NCBI RefSeq assembly: GCF_001514495.1
Contig: NZ_BCNM01000036.1
Coordinates: forward strand, 1 to 46,579
Reading direction: 5' to 3'
From: Paenibacillus pabuli NBRC 13638
GTDB taxonomy: Bacteria; Bacillota; Bacilli; Paenibacillales; Paenibacillaceae
Length of the DNA stretch: 46,579 nt
The translations under genes and the position numbers were made by a program. A model generated the notes under the pieces. The model worked only from the letters and a program-made list of their open reading frames with translations. It was not told the origin of the DNA and did no database searches. Shown here one piece after another: positions 1 through 8,481 of this stretch. Each line of letters begins with the position of its first letter. The first letter of the stretch is position 1.

Positions 1-36
1 GTATATTTTATACCTTTTTATATATTAGCTGTGGCA

Positions 37-1440
37 TTAACCCCGATTAGTGATCCATTGCTCTGTCATTTCCAGTACCTTCTCACTGCGTACAATCGCC
101 TCAGCTACCTGGTTCGAAGCTGTGCCGCCATACACATTACGAGCATTTACAACCGCTTCCGGTTGCAGCACGTCATAGATCCGCTCATCGAACAGCGGGG
201 AGAACTGACGGAATTCATCGATGGTCAGATCCAGCAAATACTTGCCGTTCTGGATGCAGTACAACACCGTTTTACCGATCACTTCATGCGCTTGGCGGAA
301 TGGCAAACCTTCGCCCACGAGGAAGTCCGCAATATCCGTCGCATTGGAGAAGTCCTGATTGACCGCTTGACGCATCCGACCCTTATTCACCGTCATCGTG
401 GCAATCATCGGAGCAAACAATTGAAGTGCCCCCTCCAGCGTTGCTACCGTGTCAAACATGCCTTCCTTGTCTTCCTGCATATCCTTGTTGTACGCGAGTG
501 GAAGAGATTTCAGTACGGTCAGCAAACCGATCAGGTTGCCGTACACACGACCGGTTTTACCACGAACGAGTTCGGGAACGTCCGGATTTTTCTTCTGCGG
601 CATAATGCTGCTGCCCGTGCAGAATGCATCGTCCAATTCAACAAAACCAAACTCCGTGCTGCTCCACAAGACCAACTCTTCACTCAGACGGGACAAGTGA
701 GTCATGATCAGTGAAGCTGCTGCCAGGAACTCCACAATAAAATCACGGTCACTGACTGCATCCAAACTGTTTTCATATACCCCATCGAAGCCCAGCTGTT
801 CCGCCACAAAATGACGGTCAATCGGGAACGTTGTGCCTGCAAGCGCACCTGCACCCAGTGGCAGCACGTTAATGCGTTTGTAGCTGTCCATAAGACGCTC
901 TGCATCCCGTTGGAACATCGATACATACGCCATCAGGTGATGGGCGAACAGAATCGGTTGTGCACGTTGAAGATGCGTATATCCTGGTACAATCGTATCA
1001 AGATTGTCTTTGGCTTGTCCGATCAGCGCTTCCTGCAACGAGTGCAGCATGCCAACAAATCCAACCACGCGCTCACGCAAGTACAAGTGCATATCGGTTG
1101 CCACCTGGTCATTCCGGCTGCGTCCCGTATGTAATTTGCCGCCTACAGGGCCGATGGTATCGATCAGATTTTTCTCAATATTCATGTGGATGTCTTCATC
1201 CGATACGGAGAATTCCACTTCGCCTGCACGGATTTTGTGCAGCACGGTGATCAAACCTTCCTTGATCGTCTCTACATCCTCTGCCGGCAAAATGCCGCAT
1301 TTGCCCAGCATCGTTACATGCGCCAAGCTTCCTTGAATATCTTCCTCAGCCAACGCTTTATCGAAGTTGATTGACGCTGTGTATTCCTCAACGAGGTGAT
1401 TGGTTTGTTTGGTAAAACGTCCTCCCCACAGTTTGCTCAC
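37..1440 (-). CDS. argH: argininosuccinate lyase
   Basis: Last step of arginine synthesis: splits argininosuccinate into arginine and fumarate, in the cytoplasm, as a homotetramer. The protein opens with SKLWGGRF and has the HTGRSRNDQ motif near residue 110, a GYTHLQRAQP segment and the superfamily signature GSSIMPQKKNPD near residue 280, whose flexible loop holds the catalytic serine. I chose the GTG at 1440 (467 aa, the usual length) because a purine-rich AAAGGGGAG lies about 8 bases upstream and family members begin at this point; an ATG at 1464 and a TTG at 1470 are in frame but would place the start upstream of that site. It is the last gene of the arg cluster, about 105 bases after argG. 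No clear terminator is visible in the 36 bases left in the window. Identity is very secure; the start is likely. Confidence 0.97.
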   Translation of the reverse strand: MSKLWGGRFTKQTNHLVEEYTASINFDKALAEEDIQGSLAHVTMLGKCGILPAEDVETIKEGLITVLHKIRAGEVEFSVSDEDIHMNIEKNLIDTIGPVGGKLHTGRSRNDQVATDMHLYLRERVVGFVGMLHSLQEALIGQAKDNLDTIVPGYTHLQRAQPILFAHHLMAYVSMFQRDAERLMDSYKRINVLPLGAGALAGTTFPIDRHFVAEQLGFDGVYENSLDAVSDRDFIVEFLAAASLIMTHLSRLSEELVLWSSTEFGFVELDDAFCTGSSIMPQKKNPDVPELVRGKTGRVYGNLIGLLTVLKSLPLAYNKDMQEDKEGMFDTVATLEGALQLFAPMIATMTVNKGRMRQAVNQDFSNATDIADFLVGEGLPFRQAHEVIGKTVLYCIQNGKYLLDLTIDEFRQFSPLFDERIYDVLQPEAVVNARNVYGGTASNQVAEAIVRSEKVLEMTEQWITNRG

Positions 1441-1545
1441 AGTGAGTACTCCCCTTTCGCTCATGGACAAAGCCGCTCCTGCCAGATGTGCAAGAACGGC
1501 CCGCCTTGTCAGTTATTATCGTGGTGCTCTATATGCTTGATGAAA

Positions 1546-2781
1546 TTAGTTTTTGTTTTGCTCCACACCGGAGTTTACTTTCAAACGCAATGCATTCAGG
1601 CGGATAAAACCTGTTGCATCCCCTTGATCGTATGCTTGCGTTGGATCAGCTTCCATTGTCGCAATGTCCGGGTTGTAGAGGCTGACAGGGCTTTTCACGC
1701 CTGCGCCGATAATGTTTCCTTTGTACAGTTTCACACGAACAGTACCTGTTACATTTTTCTGGCTCTCGGTCACCAGCGCTTGCAGCGCCAGACGTTCCGG
1801 TGCGAACCAGAAACCGTTGTATACCAGTGTGCTGTAACGTGTGATAAGACTATCACGCAGGTTCATGACTTCACGGTCCATCGTGATGGATTCCATTTTG
1901 CGGTGTGCCGTGAACAGAATGGTTCCACCTGGTGTCTCATATACGCCGCGGCTCTTCATGCCGACAAAACGGTTCTCAACCATGTCCACACGGCCGATAC
2001 CATGTTTGCCACCCAGCTCGTTCAGTTGCTCCATCACTTGCAGTGGGCTCAAGCGCTCACCGTTCAATGCCACACAGTTACCTTCTTCAAAATCAAGTAC
2101 AACATATTCCGCTTGATCCGGTGCATCTTCAGGTGCGCTGCTGAGCAGGAACATGTCCTTGTTGTTGTCCGTACTTGGATCGAACCAAGGATCTTCGAGC
2201 ACACCGCTCTCATAGCTAATATGCAGCAGGTTACGGTCTGTGGAGTAAGGTTTAGCCGCCGATGCGGTTACCGGAATGCCATGTTTTTCAGCGTAAGCGA
2301 TCATCTCGGCACGTCCCGGGAACTGGTTGCGGAACTCTTCCAGACGCCAAGGTGCGATGACTTGAATGTCTGGTGTCAGCGCAGCTGCGTTCAACTCAAA
2401 GCGAACCTGGTCATTCCCTTTACCTGTAGCGCCGTGGGCAATCGCTGTAGCGCCTTCTGCACGAGCAATATCGACCATACGTTTAGCAATCAGTGGGCGT
2501 GCGATACTTGTACCGAGCAAGTATTGTCCTTCATAGAGGGCACCTGCTTGGAACATGGGATAGATGAAATCTTTCGCGAACTCGTCGCGCAGGTCGTCGA
2601 TGTATACTTTGGAAGCGCCTGTAGCGAGTGCTTTTTCCTCAAGGCCATCCAATTCATCCTTTTGTCCGATATCTGCCGTAAATGCAATAATCTCTGCATC
2701 ATATGTTTCTTTCAACCATTTCAAAATTACGGATGTGTCCAACCCGCCGGAATACGCGAGTACGATTTTTTCCTTAGCCAT
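1546..2781 (-). CDS. argG: argininosuccinate synthase
   Basis: Joins citrulline and aspartate using ATP to make argininosuccinate, the substrate of the next gene, argH. The 411-aa protein has the normal family length and begins with the N-type ATP pyrophosphatase P-loop AYSGGLDTS at residues 9-17, followed by the conserved GHGATGKGNDQVRFE segment and the citrulline/aspartate-binding middle. The start ATG at 2781 follows GGGGAGGACC. Upstream of it lies a 328-base spacer that holds an intergenic repeat (copy A) and an A+T-rich stretch that could hold a secondary promoter. Very secure. Confidence 0.98.
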   Translation of the reverse strand: MAKEKIVLAYSGGLDTSVILKWLKETYDAEIIAFTADIGQKDELDGLEEKALATGASKVYIDDLRDEFAKDFIYPMFQAGALYEGQYLLGTSIARPLIAKRMVDIARAEGATAIAHGATGKGNDQVRFELNAAALTPDIQVIAPWRLEEFRNQFPGRAEMIAYAEKHGIPVTASAAKPYSTDRNLLHISYESGVLEDPWFDPSTDNNKDMFLLSSAPEDAPDQAEYVVLDFEEGNCVALNGERLSPLQVMEQLNELGGKHGIGRVDMVENRFVGMKSRGVYETPGGTILFTAHRKMESITMDREVMNLRDSLITRYSTLVYNGFWFAPERLALQALVTESQKNVTGTVRVKLYKGNIIGAGVKSPVSLYNPDIATMEADPTQAYDQGDATGFIRLNALRLKVNSGVEQNKN

Positions 2782-3109
2782 GTTCGATGGTCCTCCCCAA
2801 GTTCAGTTGCGATAAGTTAAGCAGAGCCTTCATACACTAAACACTACGAGCCAGAAAACCCTTTCGATCGCTGTTATCCCCAGATTTTTTGATTCCCTTT
2901 CATTTAGGGTGAAATCCGGGGATAGCCTATGCTTCCGATGCAGCTTTCTTTCAGAAAGCTTTTAGGCGCACGCTTCGCTTCTTCAGGTTTTTTCTGTCTC
3001 TCCGTTTTTGTGTATGCTTCTGTTTAACAAATTTTTTATAGTATAATTATAGATGAATCTATCATCGCGAAATCTGCGCCTAAAATCAACCCATTCAGGC
3101 AAACAGCGT
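2782..3109 (-). other. argF-argG spacer: repeat copy A plus A+T-rich stretch
   Basis: No gene is seen in these 328 bases. Reading in the direction of transcription it holds an A+T-rich stretch (about 3020-3060, with TATAAT-like words), then the structured repeat copy A (about 2862-3005), then the argG ribosome binding site. The A+T-rich stretch could be a secondary promoter for argG-argH, but I cannot pick a convincing -35/-10 pair. Confidence 0.5.
2862..3005 (-). repeat. intergenic structured repeat, copy A
   Basis: One of three related elements inside the arg cluster. On the + strand it starts CTTTCGATCGCTGTTATCCCC and carries a long hairpin at 2875-2924 (TATCCCC...GGGGATA, with an inner CCCT/AGGG stem), a second perfect hairpin at 2942-2960 (AGCTTTCT / AGAAAGCT) and a conserved tail containing GCGCACGCTTCGCTTCTTCAGG. 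The one mismatch in the long stem is A.C on the + strand and therefore a G.U wobble in RNA read from the minus strand, the direction of the operon. From the second hairpin to the tail it is nearly identical to copy B (5690-5838). Confidence 0.8.
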
Positions 3110-4078
3110 CTATTCGCTCATTAACGCAGCCATCAATGCTTTCTGTGCATGCAGACGATTCTCCGCCTGATCAAAGATCAGGGAGTTTGGACCGTCAATA
3201 ACTCCAGCACTCACTTCTTCTCCGCGGTGAGCTGGCAGGCAGTGCAGGAACATGTAATCCGGCTTTGCACCTTTCATCAGTTCCTCATCCACCTGATACG
3301 CGGCAAATGCCTGCTCCCGAATCTTCTGTTCCTCTTCAAAACCCATGCTCGCCCATACATCCGTGTACACGATATCTGCATCTTTCACAGCTTCCTGTGC
3401 ACTGTACGTTACAGTCACCTGTGAACCGCTCTCCTGCGCAATGCTTCGCGCTTGCTCTACAACTGCACTGTCAGGCTCATATCCTTCCGGAGTCGCTACC
3501 GCAACATGCATACCCATCTTCGCTGCACCAAGCATAAGGGAATGCGCCATGTTATTGCCGTCTCCGACATAAGCCATTTTGAGACCCTTCAGCTTGCCTT
3601 TGTGCTCCAGCACGGTTTGGAAGTCCGCAAGCACTTGGCATGGATGTGCGGCATCGCTCAGGCCATTAATAACCGGAACGTCCGCATGTTGTGCCAATTC
3701 AGTCACATTATGGTGTCCAAAGGTACGGATCATGATGCCGTCCAGGTAACGTGACAGAACTTTGGCCGTATCATGTGTCGTTTCCCCGCGACCGAGCTGG
3801 ATATCGTTTTTGCTCAAGAAGAGCGCGTGTCCACCCAACTGGAACATGCCGACTTCAAAGGATACACGCGTACGTGTAGATGATTTTTCAAAAATGAGTC
3901 CGATCGTTTTGCCTTTGAGCGGCTGATATGGGACACCGTTTTTTTGCTTGCCTTTAATCTCAATCGCAAGGTCCAGCAAATAACGGATTTCCTCCGCTGT
4001 ATAATCTGTAAATTCAATAAAATCCCGGCCTCTAAGATCCACCTTCTGGATTTTTTCCGTCTGTTGTGCTTGTGTCAT
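3110..4078 (-). CDS. argF: ornithine carbamoyltransferase
   Basis: Transfers the carbamoyl group of carbamoyl phosphate to ornithine, giving citrulline. The 322-aa protein has the carbamoyl-phosphate loop SSTRTR at residues 66-71, the HPCQ motif near residue 145 and the ornithine-side motif HCLPAHRGEEV near the C-terminus, so it is the ornithine rather than the aspartate enzyme. The ATG at 4078 has a strong AAGGAGGACAACTTAAT site in front. No carbamoyl-phosphate synthase genes (carA, carB) lie in this cluster, unlike the B. subtilis argCJBD-carAB-argF arrangement, so carbamoyl phosphate must come from elsewhere in the genome. The 235-base spacer to argD has a GGGGCCTTCAACGGCC hairpin but no recognised riboswitch. 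Confidence 0.98.
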   Translation of the reverse strand: MTQAQQTEKIQKVDLRGRDFIEFTDYTAEEIRYLLDLAIEIKGKQKNGVPYQPLKGKTIGLIFEKSSTRTRVSFEVGMFQLGGHALFLSKNDIQLGRGETTHDTAKVLSRYLDGIMIRTFGHHNVTELAQHADVPVINGLSDAAHPCQVLADFQTVLEHKGKLKGLKMAYVGDGNNMAHSLMLGAAKMGMHVAVATPEGYEPDSAVVEQARSIAQESGSQVTVTYSAQEAVKDADIVYTDVWASMGFEEEQKIREQAFAAYQVDEELMKGAKPDYMFLHCLPAHRGEEVSAGVIDGPNSLIFDQAENRLHAQKALMAALMSE

Positions 4079-4313
4079 ATTAAGTTGTCCTCCTTATTTC
4101 CGGTTCCCTGCACCCGCATGGGCAGAAGAATGAGTACAAATGGGTTGAGATCAGCCTGCTGGCTGGTTATGTTCAATTTCCGCAAGGTTACCGCGCGGCT
4201 ACAGGGATTCATGATTCATCATTTTCTCCGCTTCGAGGCCGTTGAAGGCCCCGAGTCAGAAAAGTTTGTAACACGTTGGGCCCACCCTACTAACGAATTA
4301 CTTATAAGTCCAG

Positions 4314-5570
4314 TTAAGCGTTCTTCTTCGCCACATGCTCTTCGATCAACGTAGCGACCAAGGAAACAGCCTCATCGATCTCTTCCTTGCTCACATACAG
4401 GTTTGGCAGCAGACGAATGACATTCGGTCCTGCGGATACAAAGAGAATGCCTCGCTTCTGACCAGCGAGCACGATGTCGCCTACCGCTTCAGCACATTCA
4501 ATTCCGACCAGGAGCCCCATACCCCGAACTTCGTTTACAAACGAGTTGCCTGCCAAACGCTCCCGCAGAGCGTTCATCAGGTATTCGCCCATTTCAGCTG
4601 CACGCTCTGGAAGGTTGTCTTCCAGCATCGTTTCAATCGTTGCAATGACAACAGAGGAAGCCAGCGGTGTACCGCCAAACGTCGTTGCATGGCTGCCCGC
4701 GGTGAACGCATCTTTCAGATAACCTTTACCCAGCATCGCACCTACAGGGAATCCACTACCAATACCTTTGGCTACCGTGAAAATGTCCGGTTCAATGCCA
4801 TAATGTTCATGCGCAAACAGTTTGCCTGTACGTCCCATTCCCGTCTGCACTTCGTCTACAATCAACAACAGTCCATGCTCCTCACACAGTTTCCGCACGT
4901 GGTGAACAAAATCCGGTTTGACCGGATGCACGCCACCCTCGGCCTGCACCATTTCCAGCATAATCGCTGCTGTATTGGGTCCGATCGCCGCTTCGAGCGC
5001 CGCTGTGTCATGCAAAGGTACAGTTACAAATCCGGCTGGCAGCGGCAAAAATCCTTCTTTCACCTTATCCTGTCCGGTTGCGGTCAAGGTTGCGAGTGTG
5101 CGTCCATGGAAGGATTGGGCAAAGGTAATGACTTCGTACCGTCCTGTGCCTTTTACCTTCTGGTGATAACGACGAGCCAGTTTGATGGCCGCTTCATTCG
5201 CCTCTGCACCGCTGTTGCAGAAGAACACGGCGTCTGCGCATGTATTTGCTGTCAACAAAGCTGCCGCTTTTTCCTGGCCAGGAATCTGGAACAGGTTGGA
5301 TACATGCCAGAGCTCATCAATCTGAGCTTTCAGCTTGGCTCCCACTTTCTCCGGTGCATGGCCCAGACTCGTTACAGCCAACCCACACATGAAATCAAGA
5401 TAACGATTGCCCTGGTCATCCCATAGCCAGCTGCCTTTACCCTTGACCAGACTGATTGGATAACGCGCATACGTTGGGAACAGAGAGCTTTCCGTTTGTG
5501 TCGCTGCCCCTGTCGCCGCTAAGCCCGCTACTGCTGTGCCAGAACCTGGCTGTTCATTGCCTTTTGCCAT
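4314..5570 (-). CDS. argD: acetylornithine aminotransferase
   Basis: PLP-dependent class-III aminotransferase that converts N-acetylglutamate semialdehyde to N-acetylornithine with glutamate as donor. Of the 418 residues, the motif FCNSGAEANEAAIK sits near 118-131, VDEVQTGMGRTG near 238-249, and the PLP lysine is in TVAKGIGSGFPVG near residue 268. About 28 extra Ala/Gly/Thr-rich residues precede the normal N-terminus (SLFPTYARYPI). The ATG at 5570 is preferred over the in-frame GTG just before it because it has the better distance from AAGGAG. The Ala-rich leader could also mean the true start is further in, but no better-placed start with a binding site is visible. Upstream spacer carries repeat copy B. 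Confidence 0.96.
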   Translation of the reverse strand: MAKGNEQPGSGTAVAGLAATGAATQTESSLFPTYARYPISLVKGKGSWLWDDQGNRYLDFMCGLAVTSLGHAPEKVGAKLKAQIDELWHVSNLFQIPGQEKAAALLTANTCADAVFFCNSGAEANEAAIKLARRYHQKVKGTGRYEVITFAQSFHGRTLATLTATGQDKVKEGFLPLPAGFVTVPLHDTAALEAAIGPNTAAIMLEMVQAEGGVHPVKPDFVHHVRKLCEEHGLLLIVDEVQTGMGRTGKLFAHEHYGIEPDIFTVAKGIGSGFPVGAMLGKGYLKDAFTAGSHATTFGGTPLASSVVIATIETMLEDNLPERAAEMGEYLMNALRERLAGNSFVNEVRGMGLLVGIECAEAVGDIVLAGQKRGILFVSAGPNVIRLLPNLYVSKEEIDEAVSLVATLIEEHVAKKNA

Positions 5571-5573
5571 CAC

Positions 5574-5966
5574 CTATCACTCCTTATTTGTTGGTACACT
5601 TCTAATGTGAATAAAACATAACACTAGACCACTTCGATTGCAGTCCACCTTCCGAACATATGCATACTCCAACTTCGATGACAGAACAACCTTCCGATCG
5701 CTGTTATCCCCAGATTTCTTTAATTAATTTTTAAAGGTGGAAATCCAGTGATAAGCATATGCTTACGATGCAGCTTTCTTTCAGAAAGCTTTTAGGCGCA
5801 CGCTCCGCTTCTTCAGGTTATTTCTGTCCTCTCCGTTCTCGCATTTTTGTTTCTTCAGATTGGTTCTGCACTCTTCTTTATCGTGCTATGCCAGATTCAC
5901 AAAAATCGTGTACATATTTTTTTATATAATATAAGACTATTAAGACTCTAGCGCATTGAGAGCAGA
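5574..5966 (-). other. argB-argD spacer: repeat copy B plus A+T-rich stretch
   Basis: No gene is seen in these 393 bases. In the direction of transcription there is an A+T-rich run (about 5910-5940), then roughly 70 bases without recognised features, then repeat copy B (about 5690-5838), then about 110 bases leading to argD. The layout (A+T-rich run, repeat, next gene) matches the argF-argG spacer. Confidence 0.5.
5690..5838 (-). repeat. intergenic structured repeat, copy B
   Basis: Related to copy A. The long hairpin at 5704-5754 (TTATC...GATAA outer stem, inner CTTTAA/TTAAAG stem) has different bases from copy A but keeps the shape; most of its mismatches become G.U pairs in minus-strand RNA. 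The second hairpin at 5772-5790 and the tail with GCGCACGCTCCGCTTCTTCAGG are almost identical to copy A. Confidence 0.8.
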
Positions 5967-6806
5967 TTACTGCATACGGATAATTCGGGTTCCGATCGTT
6001 TCTCCGCCAAGCACACGGCTCAGGATCTGTGGTTCGCTGCCATCAACGATGATGACCTCACGCACTTTGCCGTGAATACAAGCGATGGCTGCACGTACCT
6101 TTGGAATCATGCCGCCATAGATTTCTCCGGTTTGGATCATATCCTCGATCTCTTGTACCGAAACGGATGACAGTACCTTTTTCTTGCCACCTATAGTTTT
6201 CATGATGCCAGGAACATCCGTCACCACAATCATCCGGCTAACTCCGAGATGGGAAGCTATTGCACCTGCGGCTGTATCCGCGTTAATGTTATAGCGCTGA
6301 CCGGATGCATCTACGCCAACGGGCGCGATAACTGGCATATAGCCCATACCCACAATACCTTGAATAATCTCAGCCTTAACGCCCGTCACGTCACCTACCC
6401 AGCCAATCTCTGCATGGTTGCTCACCGGTTTCGCCTGGATCAAACCACCGTCCACACCCGACAATCCCAGCGCACGTCCACCGACACGTTGGATCAGGCG
6501 TACGATCTGTTTGTTAATACTCCCCGCCAGAACCATCTCCACGACGTCCAGCACGGGTTCTGTCGTTTTGCGCAACCCGTTCACAAACTCGGTCTCAATG
6601 CCGAGCTTCGCCAAATTATCCGAGATCGCAGGGCCGCCGCCATGTACGATGACAGGCTGAGTTCCCTGGGACTGCAAGTCACGCAGATCTGCAAAAAAGG
6701 ATTCAGGCAATGCCGCCAGTGTGCTGCCTCCGCATTTCATGACAAAAGTCTGCTTCTCGGCACCGGATTCCGTTCCGATACTCTCATTTTGCAAGGTTGA
6801 ATTCAT
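5967..6806 (-). CDS. argB: acetylglutamate kinase
   Basis: Phosphorylates N-acetylglutamate at the gamma carboxylate, the second step of the cyclic arginine pathway and, in organisms with ArgJ, often the feedback-controlled one. The 279-aa protein has the amino-acid-kinase motif MKCGGS near residue 23, HGGGPAISD near 56, and the C-terminal segment GGMIPKVRAA that helps bind ATP. It has about 20 extra residues before the usual start; the ATG at 6806 follows GAAAGGAGTGCCCTC, which supports it. It lies 321 bases after argJ, with repeat copy C between. Confidence 0.97.
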   Translation of the reverse strand: MNSTLQNESIGTESGAEKQTFVMKCGGSTLAALPESFFADLRDLQSQGTQPVIVHGGGPAISDNLAKLGIETEFVNGLRKTTEPVLDVVEMVLAGSINKQIVRLIQRVGGRALGLSGVDGGLIQAKPVSNHAEIGWVGDVTGVKAEIIQGIVGMGYMPVIAPVGVDASGQRYNINADTAAGAIASHLGVSRMIVVTDVPGIMKTIGGKKKVLSSVSVQEIEDMIQTGEIYGGMIPKVRAAIACIHGKVREVIIVDGSEPQILSRVLGGETIGTRIIRMQ

Positions 6807-6894
6807 GAGGGCACTCCTTTCATTTAAAAAGTTCTAAAGGGCTTAACACTTAATTGATGCGATATTCGGTGGCTGACCGTTCCGAATCCGGATC

Positions 6895-7006
6895 GTTCTT
6901 TCGATCGCTGTTGTCTCCAAGTTTTTGGGATTCCCCTTCTCTAAGGGGAAAACTCGGAGACAAAGGCGAACGCTTCGCTTCTACAGAATCGATTCCGTCT
7001 TCTCCA
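6895..7006 (-). repeat. intergenic structured repeat, copy C (short form)
   Basis: A diverged, shorter relative of copies A and B. It keeps CGATCGCTGTT, a long hairpin at 6912-6962 (TGTCTCC...GGAGACA, inner CCCCTT/AAGGGG) and the tail GGCGAACGCTTCGCTTCT, but lacks the small AGCTTTCT/AGAAAGCT hairpin. The stem sequence differs from copy A at several paired positions while staying complementary, and the same A.C mismatch (G.U in minus-strand RNA) is retained. Confidence 0.7.
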
Positions 7007-7072
7007 CTGCCTTCGCCAGTTATCAACTACCAAATAAAGTTCAATCCTTATACATTTTCTATATATTTACGA

Positions 7073-7097
7073 AACAGCTTCTCGTAGGGAAGCTGTT
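7073..7097 (-). other. perfect hairpin downstream of argJ
   Basis: AACAGCTTC and GAAGCTGTT pair perfectly over 9 bp around a 7-base loop, about 30 bases after the argJ stop. There is no proper run of T after it on the minus strand, so it is more likely an RNA-processing or stability hairpin than a full terminator. Confidence 0.5.
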
Positions 7098-7127
7098 AGC
7101 TTCAGTAAAATAAATGCATAATACTTA

Positions 7128-8366
7128 TTACGTGCGGTATGCTGCGTTAATTCGTACATAGTCGTACGTCAGGTCACAGCCCCAAGCGATGGCTCTTCCC
7201 TCGCCGTGGTGCAGATCAACCACAATCCGTACGGTATCCGTCTGCAGATAGGCCAGTGCTGCTTCTTCGTCGAACACAACCGGACGGGATTGTGCAAGTA
7301 CAGAAATCTCTCCCAGACGGATATCCACCGTCTCCGGGTTCACCGGCTGTCCTGCACGCCCTACAGCTGCAATAATTCGTCCCCAGTTAGCATCTGCGCC
7401 GAACATCGCAGATTTCACCAGGCTGGACCCAATGACAGTCTTGGCAATTGCTTGCGCAGATTCATCACTTACAGCACCCGTTACCTGTACTTCTACCAGC
7501 TTGGTTGCTCCTTCACCATCACGCGCTATGGCTTTGGCAAGCACTTCGCACACATAAGTAAACCCGGCAGCAAAAGCTTCCCAATCCGGATGCTTCTCCG
7601 TCAGTTCTTCGTTGCCTGCCAGACCACTGGACATCGCTACAAGCATATCATTCGTGCTCGTATCTCCATCCACCGTAATCATGTTAAATGTATGATTGGT
7701 CGCCTGGCGGAGCAGGTGCTGCAACGCTTCTGCGCCAACGACCGCATCTGAGGTCATAAAGGCGAGCATCGTTGCCATATTCGGATGGATCATCCCCGAT
7801 CCCTTGGCGGCGCCTGCAATCGTAATCGTTTTGCCGTTTACTTCAACGGCGACGCAGGCTTCTTTTTTCACCAAATCGGTTGTCAGAATAGCTTGGGAAA
7901 AATGCTCCGCTTCTTCTGCTTCCTTGCCCATGCGTGCCGGAAGACCGCTAATCCCCAAGTGCACAGCGTCCATTTTCAGCAATTCACCAATAACACCTGT
8001 GGAAGCAACAGCAACATCCTCTTCCGCTACCCCCAATTCACGTGCAGCCGCCGTACGCATGGCGTAGGCATCCTCTTCGCCTTGTTGTCCAGTACACGCA
8101 TTGGCATTCCCGCTGTTCACGATGACGGCCTGAAGGCGTCCATTGCTTAAGCTCTCACGCGTGACTTTCAGCGGTGCTGCCTGAAACACGTTTGTTGTGT
8201 ACACCGCAGCAGCGGTGGCTGGCACGTCACAGCGGATTGCTCCGATATCGTTGCGAGATGTCTTTTTCAAACCACAATGCAGTCCGCCAGCAGTGAACCC
8301 GCGCGGGGTTACAATCGTTCCGTTCTCAACTATCGTAAAAGCCTGTTGCTTCACATTCGTTCCCAT
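7128..8366 (-). CDS. argJ: glutamate N-acetyltransferase / amino-acid acetyltransferase
   Basis: Moves the acetyl group from N-acetylornithine back to glutamate, making the pathway cyclic; many family members can also use acetyl-CoA and so start the pathway. The 412-aa proenzyme cuts itself into two chains: the motif KGSGMIHPNMATML has its new N-terminal nucleophile at Thr199. The ATG at 8366 follows CGGGGGATAACAT. No separate argA-type synthase is in the window, so a bifunctional ArgJ is plausible but cannot be proved from sequence alone. Confidence 0.97.
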   Translation of the reverse strand: MGTNVKQQAFTIVENGTIVTPRGFTAGGLHCGLKKTSRNDIGAIRCDVPATAAAVYTTNVFQAAPLKVTRESLSNGRLQAVIVNSGNANACTGQQGEEDAYAMRTAAARELGVAEEDVAVASTGVIGELLKMDAVHLGISGLPARMGKEAEEAEHFSQAILTTDLVKKEACVAVEVNGKTITIAGAAKGSGMIHPNMATMLAFMTSDAVVGAEALQHLLRQATNHTFNMITVDGDTSTNDMLVAMSSGLAGNEELTEKHPDWEAFAAGFTYVCEVLAKAIARDGEGATKLVEVQVTGAVSDESAQAIAKTVIGSSLVKSAMFGADANWGRIIAAVGRAGQPVNPETVDIRLGEISVLAQSRPVVFDEEAALAYLQTDTVRIVVDLHHGEGRAIAWGCDLTYDYVRINAAYRT

Positions 8367-8481
8367 ATGTTATCCCCCGTTATGCGTTCGGCTGCATGCC
8401 GATTGTCCGCTGCTTTTCCTGATCCGTCTTCCCCACATGGTTATGGAATTGCGTCTGGACGCTCTCCCCATGATTCAAACC

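Larger units (their letters stand above)
6807..7127 (-). other. argJ-argB spacer: hairpin and repeat copy C
   Basis: No gene is seen in these 321 bases. In the direction of transcription they hold a perfect hairpin (7073-7097), an A+T-rich stretch, then repeat copy C (about 6895-7006) and about 90 bases up to argB. Confidence 0.5.

Noticed and set aside
1396..2820. Long open frame on the + strand opposite argG (474 codons)
   Set aside because: It lies antisense to a fully conserved argG, has no ribosome binding site and no recognisable domain; it is a by-product of argG codon use.
4079..4313. Possible T-box leader before argF (AGGGTGGG and GGTTACCGCGC-like words)
   Set aside because: The words are on different strands or in the wrong order, and no specifier stem or paired terminator/antiterminator could be drawn.
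4335..5426. Open frame of 363 codons on the + strand opposite argD
   Set aside because: Mirror of argD, with no motif or ribosome binding site.
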